A DNA stretch of 20,974 nucleotides from Actinomycetota bacterium. GTDB taxonomy: Bacteria > Actinomycetota > Thermoleophilia > RBG-16-64-13. Positions 13,840 through 20,787 of the stretch are shown here, in pieces. The stretch is from positions 1-20,974 of the forward strand of contig PMIZ01000470.1 in assembly GCA_003157225.1 (NCBI GenBank), in the 5' to 3' direction. Numbering within the stretch: the stretch's first letter is position 1; every line of letters starts with the position of its first letter. The position numbers and the translations under genes are program-made. The notes under the pieces are model-generated. The model searched no databases. It was not told the DNA's origin and saw only the letters and a list, made by a program, of their open reading frames with translations.

Positions 13840-14198
13840 CGTCTCGAACCTCCTAATAGTGCACGTTGGAATCGACTCTGTGTCAGACCGTTGGGGCCAG
13901 TCTGGGCGTGAAATGTGAGGAAAGTGTGAGCGAATCCCAAAGCATGCGTGAACATGCGTAAGGAGGAGGTCGCGACGGCAAGATTGGATCGACATGGGAT
14001 ATCCGGTGCACACCGACTCCGACCGTCGCCGGCTCCCGCGGGCCGTGGGCCCCTGCGTTGGTCCCCCGACTCCCAGAAGGGATAATCTCCGCGCCACGAA
14101 GGCGGCAGCGGCAGTCGCCGTCGTAGTAGACTGGCTCTTCGAACAACGCTACTCTATTGGCACGGCCGATCCGATCCTTTGACACACACGGGGGCCCC
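13840..14198. other. 359-bp intergenic region between divergent genes
   Basis: No convincing gene is seen here. The region should hold the promoters of the exported protein gene (minus) and of the STAS gene (plus). On the minus strand CTGACA about 19 bp before CACTAT, close to the AGGAGG, is a weak promoter candidate. A direct repeat at 13914-13930 is listed separately. Short open frames that read through it are shadows or upstream extensions. Confidence 0.4.
13914..13930. promoter_or_regulatory. Direct repeat with 11-bp spacing, candidate OmpR/PhoB-type operator
   Basis: TGTGAG occurs at 13914-13919 and again at 13925-13930, exactly 11 bp apart, and the two 11-bp units agree at 8 of 11 positions. 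Tandem 11-bp units are the typical binding layout for PhoB/OmpR-family dimers. The repeat lies about 75-90 bp upstream of the exported coiled-coil gene and near the response-regulator gene. No protein-binding evidence exists. Confidence 0.4.
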
Positions 14199-14549
14199 AT
14201 GGACATAGTGACGACGAGGCTCAGGGACATCCCGCTCTTCGAGGCAGGGGGAGACATCGACCACAACTCCTGCGAGGCTATCGGCGCCGCGTTTGACGTG
14301 GCCCTCGATACCGGCGCGCAGACGATGCTCCTGGACCTCAGCCAGGTCTCATACATTGACAGTGGCGGATTGTCGGTTCTCTTCTCGGCTGCGCGAAGGC
14401 TGCGACCAGGAGGATGGCTGGGCGTCATCGGTCCCAATCCGAACATCCGCCGGCTGTTTGAGCTGGTCGGGCTGCTTGTCGATCCCGGCTTCAAGGTCTT
14501 TGACGACCAAGAGGCAGCCGAGGCGACCCTTCTCGCCCAGGAGACCTAG
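14199..14549 (+). CDS. STAS-domain anti-sigma factor antagonist
   Basis: This 116-aa, single STAS-domain protein resembles SpoIIAA/RsbV. Such proteins bind an anti-sigma kinase and release a sigma factor when unphosphorylated. The core motif YIDSGGLSVLFSAARRL places the likely phosphorylated Ser at residue 55, in the usual DSxG position after strand MLLDLSQVSYID. The N-terminal segment DIPLFEAGGDIDHNSC corresponds to the usual first strands of the fold. The start is ATG at 14199; an in-frame TTG upstream is not needed. No anti-sigma or sigma gene is adjacent, so the partner is elsewhere. The stop TAG (14547-14549) shares bases with the stop of the convergent selD gene. Confidence 0.85.
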   Translation: MDIVTTRLRDIPLFEAGGDIDHNSCEAIGAAFDVALDTGAQTMLLDLSQVSYIDSGGLSVLFSAARRLRPGGWLGVIGPNPNIRRLFELVGLLVDPGFKVFDDQEAAEATLLAQET

Positions 14550-15607
14550 GCGGCCGGCCCGTTCCGGCGCACTTCTAGGAGGGCCCCACCGCTCTGCATG
14601 ACCCTGCCGACCACGGCAGCGGCCGCTGCTTGGCGTGCGGTCAGGGCCTTGAGTACGTCCTCCGCCCGATCCGCCGGAATGCACAACAGCAGGCCGCCGG
14701 AAGTCTGGGCGTCACAACAAAGCAGCCGCTGCCAGGCCTCGAGCGCCGAGTCGAAGGTGGTCCAGGCCTCGACGAATTCAAAGTTGCGCCTGGTGCCGCC
14801 CGGGATGACACCCTCTCGCGCCAGTTCCACTGCCTGGGGAAGCAGCGGCAACCGGTCGAGCCATACCTCCGCGGCCACGCCGGCGGCCCGGCACATCTCG
14901 GTGAGATGACCCAGTAGGCCGAAGCCGGTGATGTCGGTGAGAGCGTGCGCGCCGTAGGCGCGCGCCACGTCCGCTCCGTCCTTGTTCAAGGTCGCCATGG
15001 AGGCCGTGGCGGCCGCGATGGCCTCCGGTGAGGCCTTCCCCTGCTTGATGGCCGTCGCGATGATGCCGGTGCCGAGCGGCTTGGTGAGAACCAGTAGGTC
15101 GCCGACCCGGGCACCCGCATTGGTCAACTGCTCCCCGGGCCTCACGATCCCAGTGACGGCCAGGCCGTACTTAGGCTCGGGGTCGTCGATGGTATGTCCC
15201 CCGACGATGGTCGCTCCTGCTTGCCGGGCGATCTCCGCACCGCCCTGCAGGATGCTGGCCAGGTATTCGAGCGGCAGCACGCCCGAGGGAAAGCAGACGA
15301 TGTTGAGGGCCGTGAGCGGTCGGCCACCCATGGCATAGACGTCGGAGAACGCGTTGGCAGCAGCGATCCTCCCGAAGTCGTAGGGATCGTCCACCACAGG
15401 CGTGAAGAAGTCGACGGTCTGCACGAGGGCAAGCTCGTCGTTCAGGCGATAGACCGCCGCGTCGTCGAGAGTCTCCGCCCCAACGAGCAGGGCCGGATCA
15501 TCTACGGGCGGCAGCAACTCCATGATGCGCCCCAAGTCCTTGGGGCCTATCTTGCAGGCTCAGCCGGCGCCGTGCGAAAGCGTCGTCAACCTGGGAATCG
15601 CGTCCAT
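14546..15607 (-). CDS. selD: Selenide, water dikinase (selenophosphate synthetase), UGA-encoded selenoprotein
   Basis: SelD makes selenophosphate from selenide and ATP, the selenium donor for Sec-tRNA and selenouridine. Conventional translation would start late (TTG 15535), but the true start is ATG 15607 with GGAGGAGG upstream. The N-terminus reads MDAIPRLTTLSHGAG, then TGA, then ACKIGPKDLG. The TGA (15562-15560) is at residue 16, where other SelD proteins have catalytic Cys17 or Sec, and it is followed by the conserved Cys and Lys (U-A-C-K here, C-G-C-K in Escherichia coli). Read as Sec, the protein is 353 aa, the normal size. Later motifs include DDAAVYRL, TVDFFTPVVDDPYDFGRIAAANAFSDVYAMG split by usual spacing, GGHTIDDPEPKYGLAVTG and LTDITGFGLLGH. 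Autocatalytic use of selenium implies the host has SelA/SelB/SelC. It is last in the tight minus-strand operon. Confidence 0.93.
15529..15562 (-). promoter_or_regulatory. Sec UGA codon and bacterial SECIS-like hairpin in selD
   Basis: After the in-frame UGA (15562-15560) and 13 further nucleotides, the mRNA has GCCCCAA, loop GGAC, TTGGGGC: a perfect 7-bp stem at 15546-15529. The apical loop begins with G and lies about 21-24 nt downstream of the UGA, within the range for bacterial SECIS elements that recruit SelB. The hairpin lies inside the coding sequence, as is usual in bacteria. Confidence 0.8.
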
Positions 15608-15647
15608 CGACCATCACCTCCTCCCGCTCGTCGGTGTCCCCAGACGG

Positions 15648-15854
15648 CTAGGCGCGGGGAAGCGGCGCCGGCGGTTCCAGGGGCACGATGATCCAGAGCA
15701 CGACGTAGAGCAGGATCCCCGCTCCGCCCATGATGGTGATGACTACCCACAGAAGGCGAACGATGGTCGGATCGATGTTGAAGTACTGTGCTAGGCCGCC
15801 GCACACGCCGGCGACCATCTTCTCGGTGCGAGATCTGTGCAGGCGCTTATCCAT
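15648..15854 (-). CDS. PspC-domain small membrane protein, 68 aa
   Basis: The protein is almost entirely a PspC domain. KMVAGVCGGLAQYFNIDPTIVRLLWV (about residues 12-37) has the conserved gly-rich turn and amphipathic helix. A single transmembrane segment follows at about 35-58 (VVITIMGGAGILLYVVLWIIV), with a short Pro-rich tail. PspC proteins act at the cytoplasmic membrane in envelope-stress responses; small stand-alone versions are common in Gram-positive bacteria and their exact role is usually unknown. The ATG at 15854 is used. It is 33 bp after the Cys-rich gene and 40 bp before selD, so it is probably in the same transcript. Confidence 0.88.
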   Translation of the reverse strand: MDKRLHRSRTEKMVAGVCGGLAQYFNIDPTIVRLLWVVITIMGGAGILLYVVLWIIVPLEPPAPLPRA

Positions 15855-15887
15855 GGTTCCCCCTATTCGTGCAGTCGGTTGGGAAGT

Positions 15888-16094
15888 CTACGGGCGATCG
15901 GCGCGATCAGCTATCTGCTCCCGGTAGAGATCGCTCTTGTACATCACACACTCGGGGTCGACACAAAACCACACGCGGTAGGTGCTGCATTCTCCGGTCG
16001 ACCGACTGGTGCCCGTCCCGGTGCGTTCCTCCTCTTCCACTCGGTCGGCGAGCGGCTTGCCGCAGTTGATGCACGTCTTCACTTGATCAGCCAT
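15888..16094 (-). CDS. Small Cys-rich, zinc-ribbon-like protein, 68 aa
   Basis: I do not recognise a named family. The 68-aa protein has C8-x2-C11 (TCINCGKPL), Cys36, and C44-x4-C49 (FCVDPECVMY), a spacing that could bind one zinc or iron ion. The middle is Glu/Arg/Thr/Ser-rich. There is no membrane segment. The ATG at 16094 overlaps the end of the iron-sulfur flavoprotein gene by 8 nt, so the two are likely translated together. Given its neighbours, a role in redox chemistry or metal handling is possible but not shown. Confidence 0.72.
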   Translation of the reverse strand: MADQVKTCINCGKPLADRVEEEERTGTGTSRSTGECSTYRVWFCVDPECVMYKSDLYREQIADRADRP

Positions 16095-16689
16095 CGGTCT
16101 TTCCTTTCCGCTTGGTCTCGTGCGCCAACCGGCGGCCTATCTGCTCCGCCGCCACCCGGGTGCTGGGCTGCCCGAGTATCTCCCCTTTCGCGTCCACGCC
16201 CGGACACAGCACCTCGCCTGCCGGTGTGACATCGAGCACGTTCCAAAGGCTCCGGACTATGAGACGGCTGCCGTCGAACGCATTCGAAAAGGTGGTGCCC
16301 GAGCAACTGAGGAACGCGCCCAGCCGCTCCGGTCCCCCCGGACGGGCCAAAGACCCTCTGAGAAGGTACTTCAACGCCCAGAAGGGCTGGCAACGGTCGA
16401 CCATCATCTTGGGGATGGCCGGCATGCCCTGGAAGTAGGTGGGGGCGGCAAGCACGATGGAATCGGCGTTGCGCAGGTGTGGGTAGAGCATCTCCATGTC
16501 GTCTTTCTGGATACAGACCCCGTCTTTGTGACAGGCGGCGCAAGACCGACAACCGTGCAAGTTGAGATCGCATAGGCTGAACTTCACCACCACCCCGCCT
16601 GACTCGCGGGCGGCGCCCAAGCACCAATCGAGCAGGGTTTCGGTGTTCCCTCCCCGCCGCGCGCTGCCGGCCAGACCGAGGATCTTCAT
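16087..16689 (-). CDS. Iron-sulfur flavoprotein, NADPH-dependent FMN reductase family
   Basis: This 200-aa flavodoxin-like protein is related to Isf of methanogens and anaerobic bacteria, which pass electrons and help detoxify O2 or H2O2. The FMN phosphate loop is GSARRGGNTETLL (residues 8-20). The compact cluster motif C47-x2-C50-x2-C53-x5-C59 (CRSCAACHKDGVC) fits Isf and would hold a [4Fe-4S] cluster. ADSIVLAAPTYFQGMPAIPKMMVDR follows, a segment contacting the flavin ring. Homodimers or tetramers are usual. ATG 16689 is the start. The gene lies 10 bp downstream of the flavodiiron protein and overlaps the Cys-rich gene by 8 nt. This arrangement suggests a shared electron route to the flavodiiron protein, but direct partnership is an inference. 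Confidence 0.88.
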   Translation of the reverse strand: MKILGLAGSARRGGNTETLLDWCLGAARESGGVVVKFSLCDLNLHGCRSCAACHKDGVCIQKDDMEMLYPHLRNADSIVLAAPTYFQGMPAIPKMMVDRCQPFWALKYLLRGSLARPGGPERLGAFLSCSGTTFSNAFDGSRLIVRSLWNVLDVTPAGEVLCPGVDAKGEILGQPSTRVAAEQIGRRLAHETKRKGKTDG

Positions 16690-16699
16690 CGCCACAAGG

Positions 16700-17896
16700 T
16701 CACCCCATGGCCTTGACGCGCCGGGCGGTCTCTCGCCCCAACTCCACACAGGCGTCGAGCTGCGCGTCACTGGGCGCATATTTCACCTCGAGCGGTTCCA
16801 GCATATCGAGGCCCAGAGCACGAAGTTCCTCGTCTACCTGCTTGACTCCTCCTCCCGCCCAGCCGCACGAACCGTAAGCGCCGGCGACGCGGGCCTTGGG
16901 ATGGAGGCCTTTGATGTAGCTGAGAAAGCCGCCGATGGTCGGAAGGACGCCGTTGTTGAGCGTCGGCGTTCCCACGAGAAAGCCCCGTGATTCGAGGATC
17001 TGGTGCGCGGCTTCCGAGCGGGGGCTGACGCTGAGCTTGATCACTTTGCACTCCACCCCTTCTTGAGCGACACCATCGGCGATGGCCATGGTCATCTTCT
17101 CGGTGGAGTGCCACATGCTGTCGTAGACGAGAGTGACTCGTTCCGGCGCATTGAACGACGTCCAGTTCAGGTAGGCCGCGACGAGGCGCTCCACGTCCTC
17201 GGGCCGCCGCCATATCACCCCGTGGCTCGGGCCGATGGCCTCGATCTCCAAGCCCATCTCGCCGATCTTGTCGAGCATCCGCCGTATCGGCACGCCAAAG
17301 GGCATGAGGATGTTGGCGTAGTAGGTGCTGGCCTCCTCCAGCGCCACATACCAGTCCACCTCGTCGGCGAAGCGCTTGGAAGTAGCTAGGTGCTGTCCAA
17401 AGGCGTCGTTGGGCAGCAGCGTCTTCGACCCACTGACGTAGGTGAACATGCTGTCGGGCCAGTGGAGCATTGGTGCTTCAAGGAACGTGAGGGTTTTCTT
17501 TCCAAGCTTTACTGTATCGCCTGATTTTACTATTTCAACTCGCTCGAATTCTGCACCGTAATGTTTGATGAGTTCTTCTTTGCCCCGAGCTGAGGCGAAG
17601 ATTTTTGCGTTTTTAGCTATTTTGGCAATGGTTGGAAGGCTGCTTGAGTGGTCCATTTCCACGTGGTTGACTACGATGTAGTCAAGTTTGTCCAAGCTTG
17701 TATATTCAGATATGTGTTCGATGAGTTCGTTGCAAAATGCCCCCTTAACTGTATCCACCAATGCAGTTTTTTCGTCTGTAATCAGATATGCGTTGTAGCT
17801 GCTGCCTCGTCTAGTGATGTAGCCGTGGAAGTCTCGTATGTTCCAGTCCACGACGCCAACCCAGTAAACTCCATCTTTTAATGTAACTTTAACCAT
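16700..17896 (-). CDS. Flavodiiron protein (A-type flavoprotein, FprA/ROO-like), chimeric composition
   Basis: The 398-aa protein has a metallo-beta-lactamase-like diiron domain followed by a flavodoxin domain (about 254-398). Such proteins reduce O2 to water or NO to N2O in anaerobes. Diiron ligands are intact: H78-x-E80-x-D82-H83 (NHVEMDHSS), His145 (MLHWPDSM), Asp164 (PNDAFGQH) and His225 (PSHG). The flavodoxin part has YDSMWHSTEKM and GTPTLNNGVLPTIGGFL. ATG 17896 has GGAG 10 nt upstream. The DNA coding residues 1 to about 148 is AT-rich with A/T-ending codons, like the sequence to its right. Beyond about residue 150 it is strongly GC-rich, like the bacterial genes to its left. The change falls at the conserved HWPDSM motif. 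The predicted protein is complete and in frame, but may not exist in one cell. Confidence 0.92.
   Translation of the reverse strand: MVKVTLKDGVYWVGVVDWNIRDFHGYITRRGSSYNAYLITDEKTALVDTVKGAFCNELIEHISEYTSLDKLDYIVVNHVEMDHSSSLPTIAKIAKNAKIFASARGKEELIKHYGAEFERVEIVKSGDTVKLGKKTLTFLEAPMLHWPDSMFTYVSGSKTLLPNDAFGQHLATSKRFADEVDWYVALEEASTYYANILMPFGVPIRRMLDKIGEMGLEIEAIGPSHGVIWRRPEDVERLVAAYLNWTSFNAPERVTLVYDSMWHSTEKMTMAIADGVAQEGVECKVIKLSVSPRSEAAHQILESRGFLVGTPTLNNGVLPTIGGFLSYIKGLHPKARVAGAYGSCGWAGGGVKQVDEELRALGLDMLEPLEVKYAPSDAQLDACVELGRETARRVKAMG
17440..17500. other. Composition breakpoint between bacterial-like and archaeal-like DNA
   Basis: Across this stretch codon use changes abruptly. On the minus strand codons before it are mostly A/T-ending (GAA, GCA, CCA, AAA), and after it G/C-ending (ACC, GTC, CTG, CTG, GCC). 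It coincides with the conserved flavodiiron motif coding for HWPDSM. No repeat, transposase or attachment site is present. An assembly join through a conserved block or an intragenic recombination would both explain it. Confidence 0.75.
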
Positions 17897-17944
17897 GTTT
17901 ATCTTTCTCCAAAACTTCGCTAACAAGAAAAACTCGTGAAAACT

Positions 17945-17952
17945 CTTATATG
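17945..17952 (-). promoter_or_regulatory. Archaeal-type TATA box upstream of the flavodiiron gene
   Basis: On the minus strand CATATAAG is preceded directly by the purine-rich CGAAAGT, similar to a BRE plus TATA box. It ends 48 nt before the ATG at 17896. A start about 25 nt downstream would give a leader of some 25 nt with GGAG. This fits an archaeal rather than bacterial promoter. Confidence 0.45.
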
Positions 17953-17981
17953 ACTTTCGTTCCCACGCTAGCAACCCTACA

Positions 17982-17990
17982 GTTATATTT
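17982..17990 (+). promoter_or_regulatory. Archaeal-type TATA box upstream of the disulfide oxidoreductase gene
   Basis: GTTATATTT lies about 55-63 nt before the GTG start at 18045. Initiation about 25 nt downstream would leave a leader of about 30 nt containing GGAGG (18033-18037). A second TATA-like CTATAAG at 18008-18014 is possible but closer to the gene. This gap also holds the divergent promoter of the flavodiiron gene. Confidence 0.4.
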
Positions 17991-18044
17991 CTGAAACTAC
18001 AAGGTACCTATAAGCCAAAATAGCCATTTTGCGGAGGCAGAAAC

Positions 18045-18728
18045 GTGAGTTTATTACCTGACGATAAAAAAGAATTACTTAAGAAAGATTTTGAGGAAAA
18101 ACTGGTTGACCCAGTAAAAATTGTTATGTTTACTCAGGAGTTTGAGTGCCGATACTGTTCGGATACAAGAAAACTCGCCCAAGAGCTATCCACCTTAAAT
18201 ACCAAAATAACCACCGAAGTTTACGATTTTGTCGCTGACGCAGCGAAAGCCAAGGAATTTGGTATCGACAAGATACCTGCTTTAGCCATAATAGGCAAAA
18301 AAGACTATGGCGTTCGAATTTACGGCATCCCGTATGGATATGAGCTTCAAACCTTGATTGAGGCGATTATTAATGTTTCAAAGGGTAAAACTGACCTATC
18401 CGACAAAACCAAGCAAATCTTAACAGATGTTACCTCACCCGTTCACATTCAAGTTTTCGTCACTCTCACCTGCCCACACTGTCCAGCCGCAGCTGCTGTT
18501 GCCCATAAATTAGCCATAGAAAGCGACATGGTCAAAGCCGACGTAATAGAAAGTAGCGAATTCCCAGACTTAGCCATGAAATACAATGTGATTGGAGTTC
18601 CAAAGATAATAATCAACGAGACAGTGGAGTTTGTCGGAGCCTTCAACGAAGACCTATTCGCTGAACATGTCTTGCTGGGTGCATTCGCAGAGAAGTTGCC
18701 TGTTGAAGAAAAACCAAAAATGCCCTAA
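18045..18728 (+). CDS. Protein disulfide oxidoreductase with two glutaredoxin-like domains
   Basis: This 227-aa protein has two tandem thioredoxin folds, each with a CxxC: C35-R-Y-C38 and C143-P-H-C146. A cis-Pro follows each (IPA near 78, VPK near 186). This is the archaeal/thermophile PDO type, which forms, reduces or shuffles disulfides in cytoplasmic proteins, often taking electrons from thioredoxin reductase. The second CPHC is the glutaredoxin-like site usually most active. No signal peptide is present. The start is GTG at 18045, with GGAGG (18033-18037). It is divergent from the flavodiiron gene and convergent with the YHS gene. Its A/T-ending codons match the genes to its right. Some anaerobic bacteria also have PDO, so domain assignment of the host rests on the whole right-hand block. 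Confidence 0.9.
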   Translation: MSLLPDDKKELLKKDFEEKLVDPVKIVMFTQEFECRYCSDTRKLAQELSTLNTKITTEVYDFVADAAKAKEFGIDKIPALAIIGKKDYGVRIYGIPYGYELQTLIEAIINVSKGKTDLSDKTKQILTDVTSPVHIQVFVTLTCPHCPAAAAVAHKLAIESDMVKADVIESSEFPDLAMKYNVIGVPKIIINETVEFVGAFNEDLFAEHVLLGAFAEKLPVEEKPKMP

Positions 18729-18747
18729 CAAGAAAACGATAAATGAT

Positions 18748-18776
18748 GAAAGAAACGAAAGAAAAGATGTTAAAAA
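18748..18776 (-). terminator. T-rich tract downstream of the YHS gene
   Basis: Read on the minus strand this is a run of short T-tracts (TTTTT, TTTT, TTT repeated) in the 60-bp gap between the convergent YHS and PDO genes. Archaeal transcripts commonly end at such T-rich stretches without a hairpin. It begins about 13 nt after the YHS stop codon. Confidence 0.45.
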
Positions 18777-18788
18777 CAGACTCTACTG

Positions 18789-18980
18789 TTAGCAATGGTC
18801 GTGGCCACAATTGCAACTGTGCCCTGACGGAGTTGAGTTGCCAGCATATTTTGCTGGAGATTTGTCGAAAGTTGCTTTGCAGGTGGCTGCGCAGAAATAG
18901 TAGGTTTTGCCGTTGTAGTCGGATTTGAATTTTGCTTTTTTCTCGTCTACCATCATGCCGCATATTGGATCTTTTACCAT
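18789..18980 (-). CDS. YHS-domain metal-binding protein with His/Cys tail, 63 aa
   Basis: Residues 1-45 form a YHS domain: DPICGMMVDEKKAKFKSDYNG, then KTYYFCAATCKATFDKSPAKY. Its Cys residues (C7, and C30 and C34 in the F-C-A-A-T-C motif) are typical of this domain, linked to heavy-metal transport. The C-terminal tail SGHSCNCGHDHC adds four His/Cys positions and could bind copper or zinc. The ATG at 18980 has GAGGTG upstream. The gene starts 25 bp after the stop of the CopA-like ATPase on the same strand, so it is likely an accessory that passes metal to or senses metal for that pump. A/T-rich codons match the neighbours. Confidence 0.9.
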   Translation of the reverse strand: MVKDPICGMMVDEKKAKFKSDYNGKTYYFCAATCKATFDKSPAKYAGNSTPSGHSCNCGHDHC

Positions 18981-19005
18981 ATTTTTTTCACCTCACATTG
19001 ACTGT

Positions 19006-20748
19006 TTACTGTTTTACTTTGGTTGATTTATACTTAGCCAGCTTTAGTAATGCGAAATTGCTTACCACTGTTAGGCTACTTATCGCCATGGCTCCAGCCG
19101 CATACATCGGATTGAGCAACCCTGCGGCTGCAATCGGAATCATAACTACGTTGTAGGCAAATGCCCAGAACAGGTTAGTATCTATTTTCCGCATGGTTTT
19201 CTTGCTGAGCTCCACACCCAACGCTACATCGCGTAAGTCGTCTCGTATTAGCACTATGCCGCCTGTTTCTTTTGCGATGTCGGTTCCGCTTCCAATGGCT
19301 ATCCCAATGTCTGCCTGTGCCAAAGCGGGTGCGTCGTTTATTCCATCGCCAACCATCGCTACAACTTTTCCTTGGCTCTGAAGTTTTTTGATTGCTTCTT
19401 CTTTTTGCCAAGGCAGAACGTTCGCGATTACTTGGGTAATTCCCAGCTGTTTAGCTATAGCCTGTGCCGTGATTTCGTTGTCTCCTGTCAGCATTGCAAC
19501 TTCCAAATTCATGTTCTTCAGCAACTCTACCGCTGGAGCCGCACTTTCTTTTACAGTATCCATAGCTGCCACTGCACCAGCAACCTTGCCGTTGACTGCG
19601 AGTATCATGACCGTTTTTCCCTCCGCTTCCAACGATGCAAACTCGCTCTCCATATCGGCTGTCGATATGTTTTGTTCCTGCATTAGCTTGCGGTTTCCCA
19701 ATAGCACCTTCTTTCCTTCGACGTTGCATTGGATTCCTCTACCTGGTAGAGCCTCAAACTTGTCAACTTCTATAAGTGGGATTTTTTCTTCTTTCGTTTT
19801 CTTTAGTATTGCTTCTGCGAGTGGATGTTCTGAACCCTTCTCAGCGGCTCCTGCAAACTGCAGCACATCTTGCTCGCTGAAGTTGTTGTAGGTTTTGATG
19901 TCGGTTACACTTGGCTCGCCTTTTGTCAAAGTGCCGGTTTTGTCGAATATAACAGTTGTAAGTTTTCTCGCTTTTTCAACATATTCTCCACTGCGAAGAA
20001 GAACGCCGTATTCTGCACCTTTTCCGACACCTGCAAGGATGGCTGTCGGAGTTGCGATGCCAAGGGCGCACGGGCAAGAAATCAGCACTACTGCAAGCAA
20101 TGCAAGGAATGCTGTGGCAAAGTTGCCAGTTGTTATTATCCAGTAGCTGAATGAGATGGCGGCAACTGTGAAGATTATGGGAACGAACCATTTGACGATT
20201 CGGTCGGCATATCTTTGGACTGGCGCACTTGAAGCTTGGGCTTCTTCTACGGGGCGTACAATTTGTGATAGGGCAGTTTCGTCTCCGACACGTGTCGCCT
20301 TTATTGTTAAGACGCCTGTTTTGTTAATTGTGGCGCCGACAACTTCGCTTCCGACAGTTTTCTCAACAGGAATGCTTTCGCCCGTAAGGAGTTTTTCATC
20401 AACTGACGAGTAGCCCGCCGTGACGGTGCCGTATATCGGAATTTTTTCGCCCGGTTTAACAAGGATTACGTCGCCTACCTGCACTTGGTCGATTGATATG
20501 TCGGTTTCTTTGTCGTCTTTTATGACTCGAGCCATTGTCGGCTGTAGTTCGAGGAGTCTGCGGATTGAGGCTGCTGAGCGGCGTCGAATTAATTCTTCGA
20601 TGTATCTGCCTAGTAGCACGAAGGCTAGAATGCCGATGGCTGCATCGAGATAGTTTGCTCCTTGACCTGCTGAGGCTTGTATGACAAAAAGGCTTAGAAC
20701 TCCATATATCCAACCTGCGAGAACTCCGACAGTTACGAGGACGTCCAT
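19006..20748 (-). CDS. copA: Copper-translocating P1B-type ATPase (CopA-like), main part
   Basis: This 580-aa segment holds the ATPase core of a heavy-metal P-type pump. Key motifs are LLTGESIPV (actuator), the ion-path [13 protein letters not shown], the phosphorylated Asp in [32 protein letters not shown] and [19 protein letters not shown]. The last membrane helices have FAYNVVMIP and [12 protein letters not shown], which together with CPC fit the Cu+ P1B-1 subgroup. The start given is ATG 20748 (MDVLVTVG), but in homologues this is internal. The same frame continues upstream to 20974 except for a TAA at 20788-20790, so this is either the 3' part of an interrupted gene or a sequencing error. 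The missing N-terminus would hold the metal-binding domain and first helices. It is followed 25 bp downstream by the YHS gene. No copper regulator is visible. Confidence 0.9.
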   Translation of the reverse strand: MDVLVTVGVLAGWIYGVLSLFVIQASAGQGANYLDAAIGILAFVLLGRYIEELIRRRSAASIRRLLELQPTMARVIKDDKETDISIDQVQVGDVILVKPGEKIPIYGTVTAGYSSVDEKLLTGESIPVEKTVGSEVVGATINKTGVLTIKATRVGDETALSQIVRPVEEAQASSAPVQRYADRIVKWFVPIIFTVAAISFSYWIITTGNFATAFLALLAVVLISCPCALGIATPTAILAGVGKGAEYGVLLRSGEYVEKARKLTTVIFDKTGTLTKGEPSVTDIKTYNNFSEQDVLQFAGAAEKGSEHPLAEAILKKTKEEKIPLIEVDKFEALPGRGIQCNVEGKKVLLGNRKLMQEQNISTADMESEFASLEAEGKTVMILAVNGKVAGAVAAMDTVKESAAPAVELLKNMNLEVAMLTGDNEITAQAIAKQLGITQVIANVLPWQKEEAIKKLQSQGKVVAMVGDGINDAPALAQADIGIAIGSGTDIAKETGGIVLIRDDLRDVALGVELSKKTMRKIDTNLFWAFAYNVVMIPIAAAGLLNPMYAAGAMAISSLTVVSNFALLKLAKYKSTKVKQ

Positions 20749-20787
20749 GTTTATGTTGCGGTTGCGAATTGATTGGTATGCGCCTTT

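Noticed and set aside
14546..15535. SelD starting at TTG 15535 with 329 residues
   Set aside because: It lacks the active-site loop; the frame upstream contains the UGA Sec codon and a good start with a strong ribosome-binding site.
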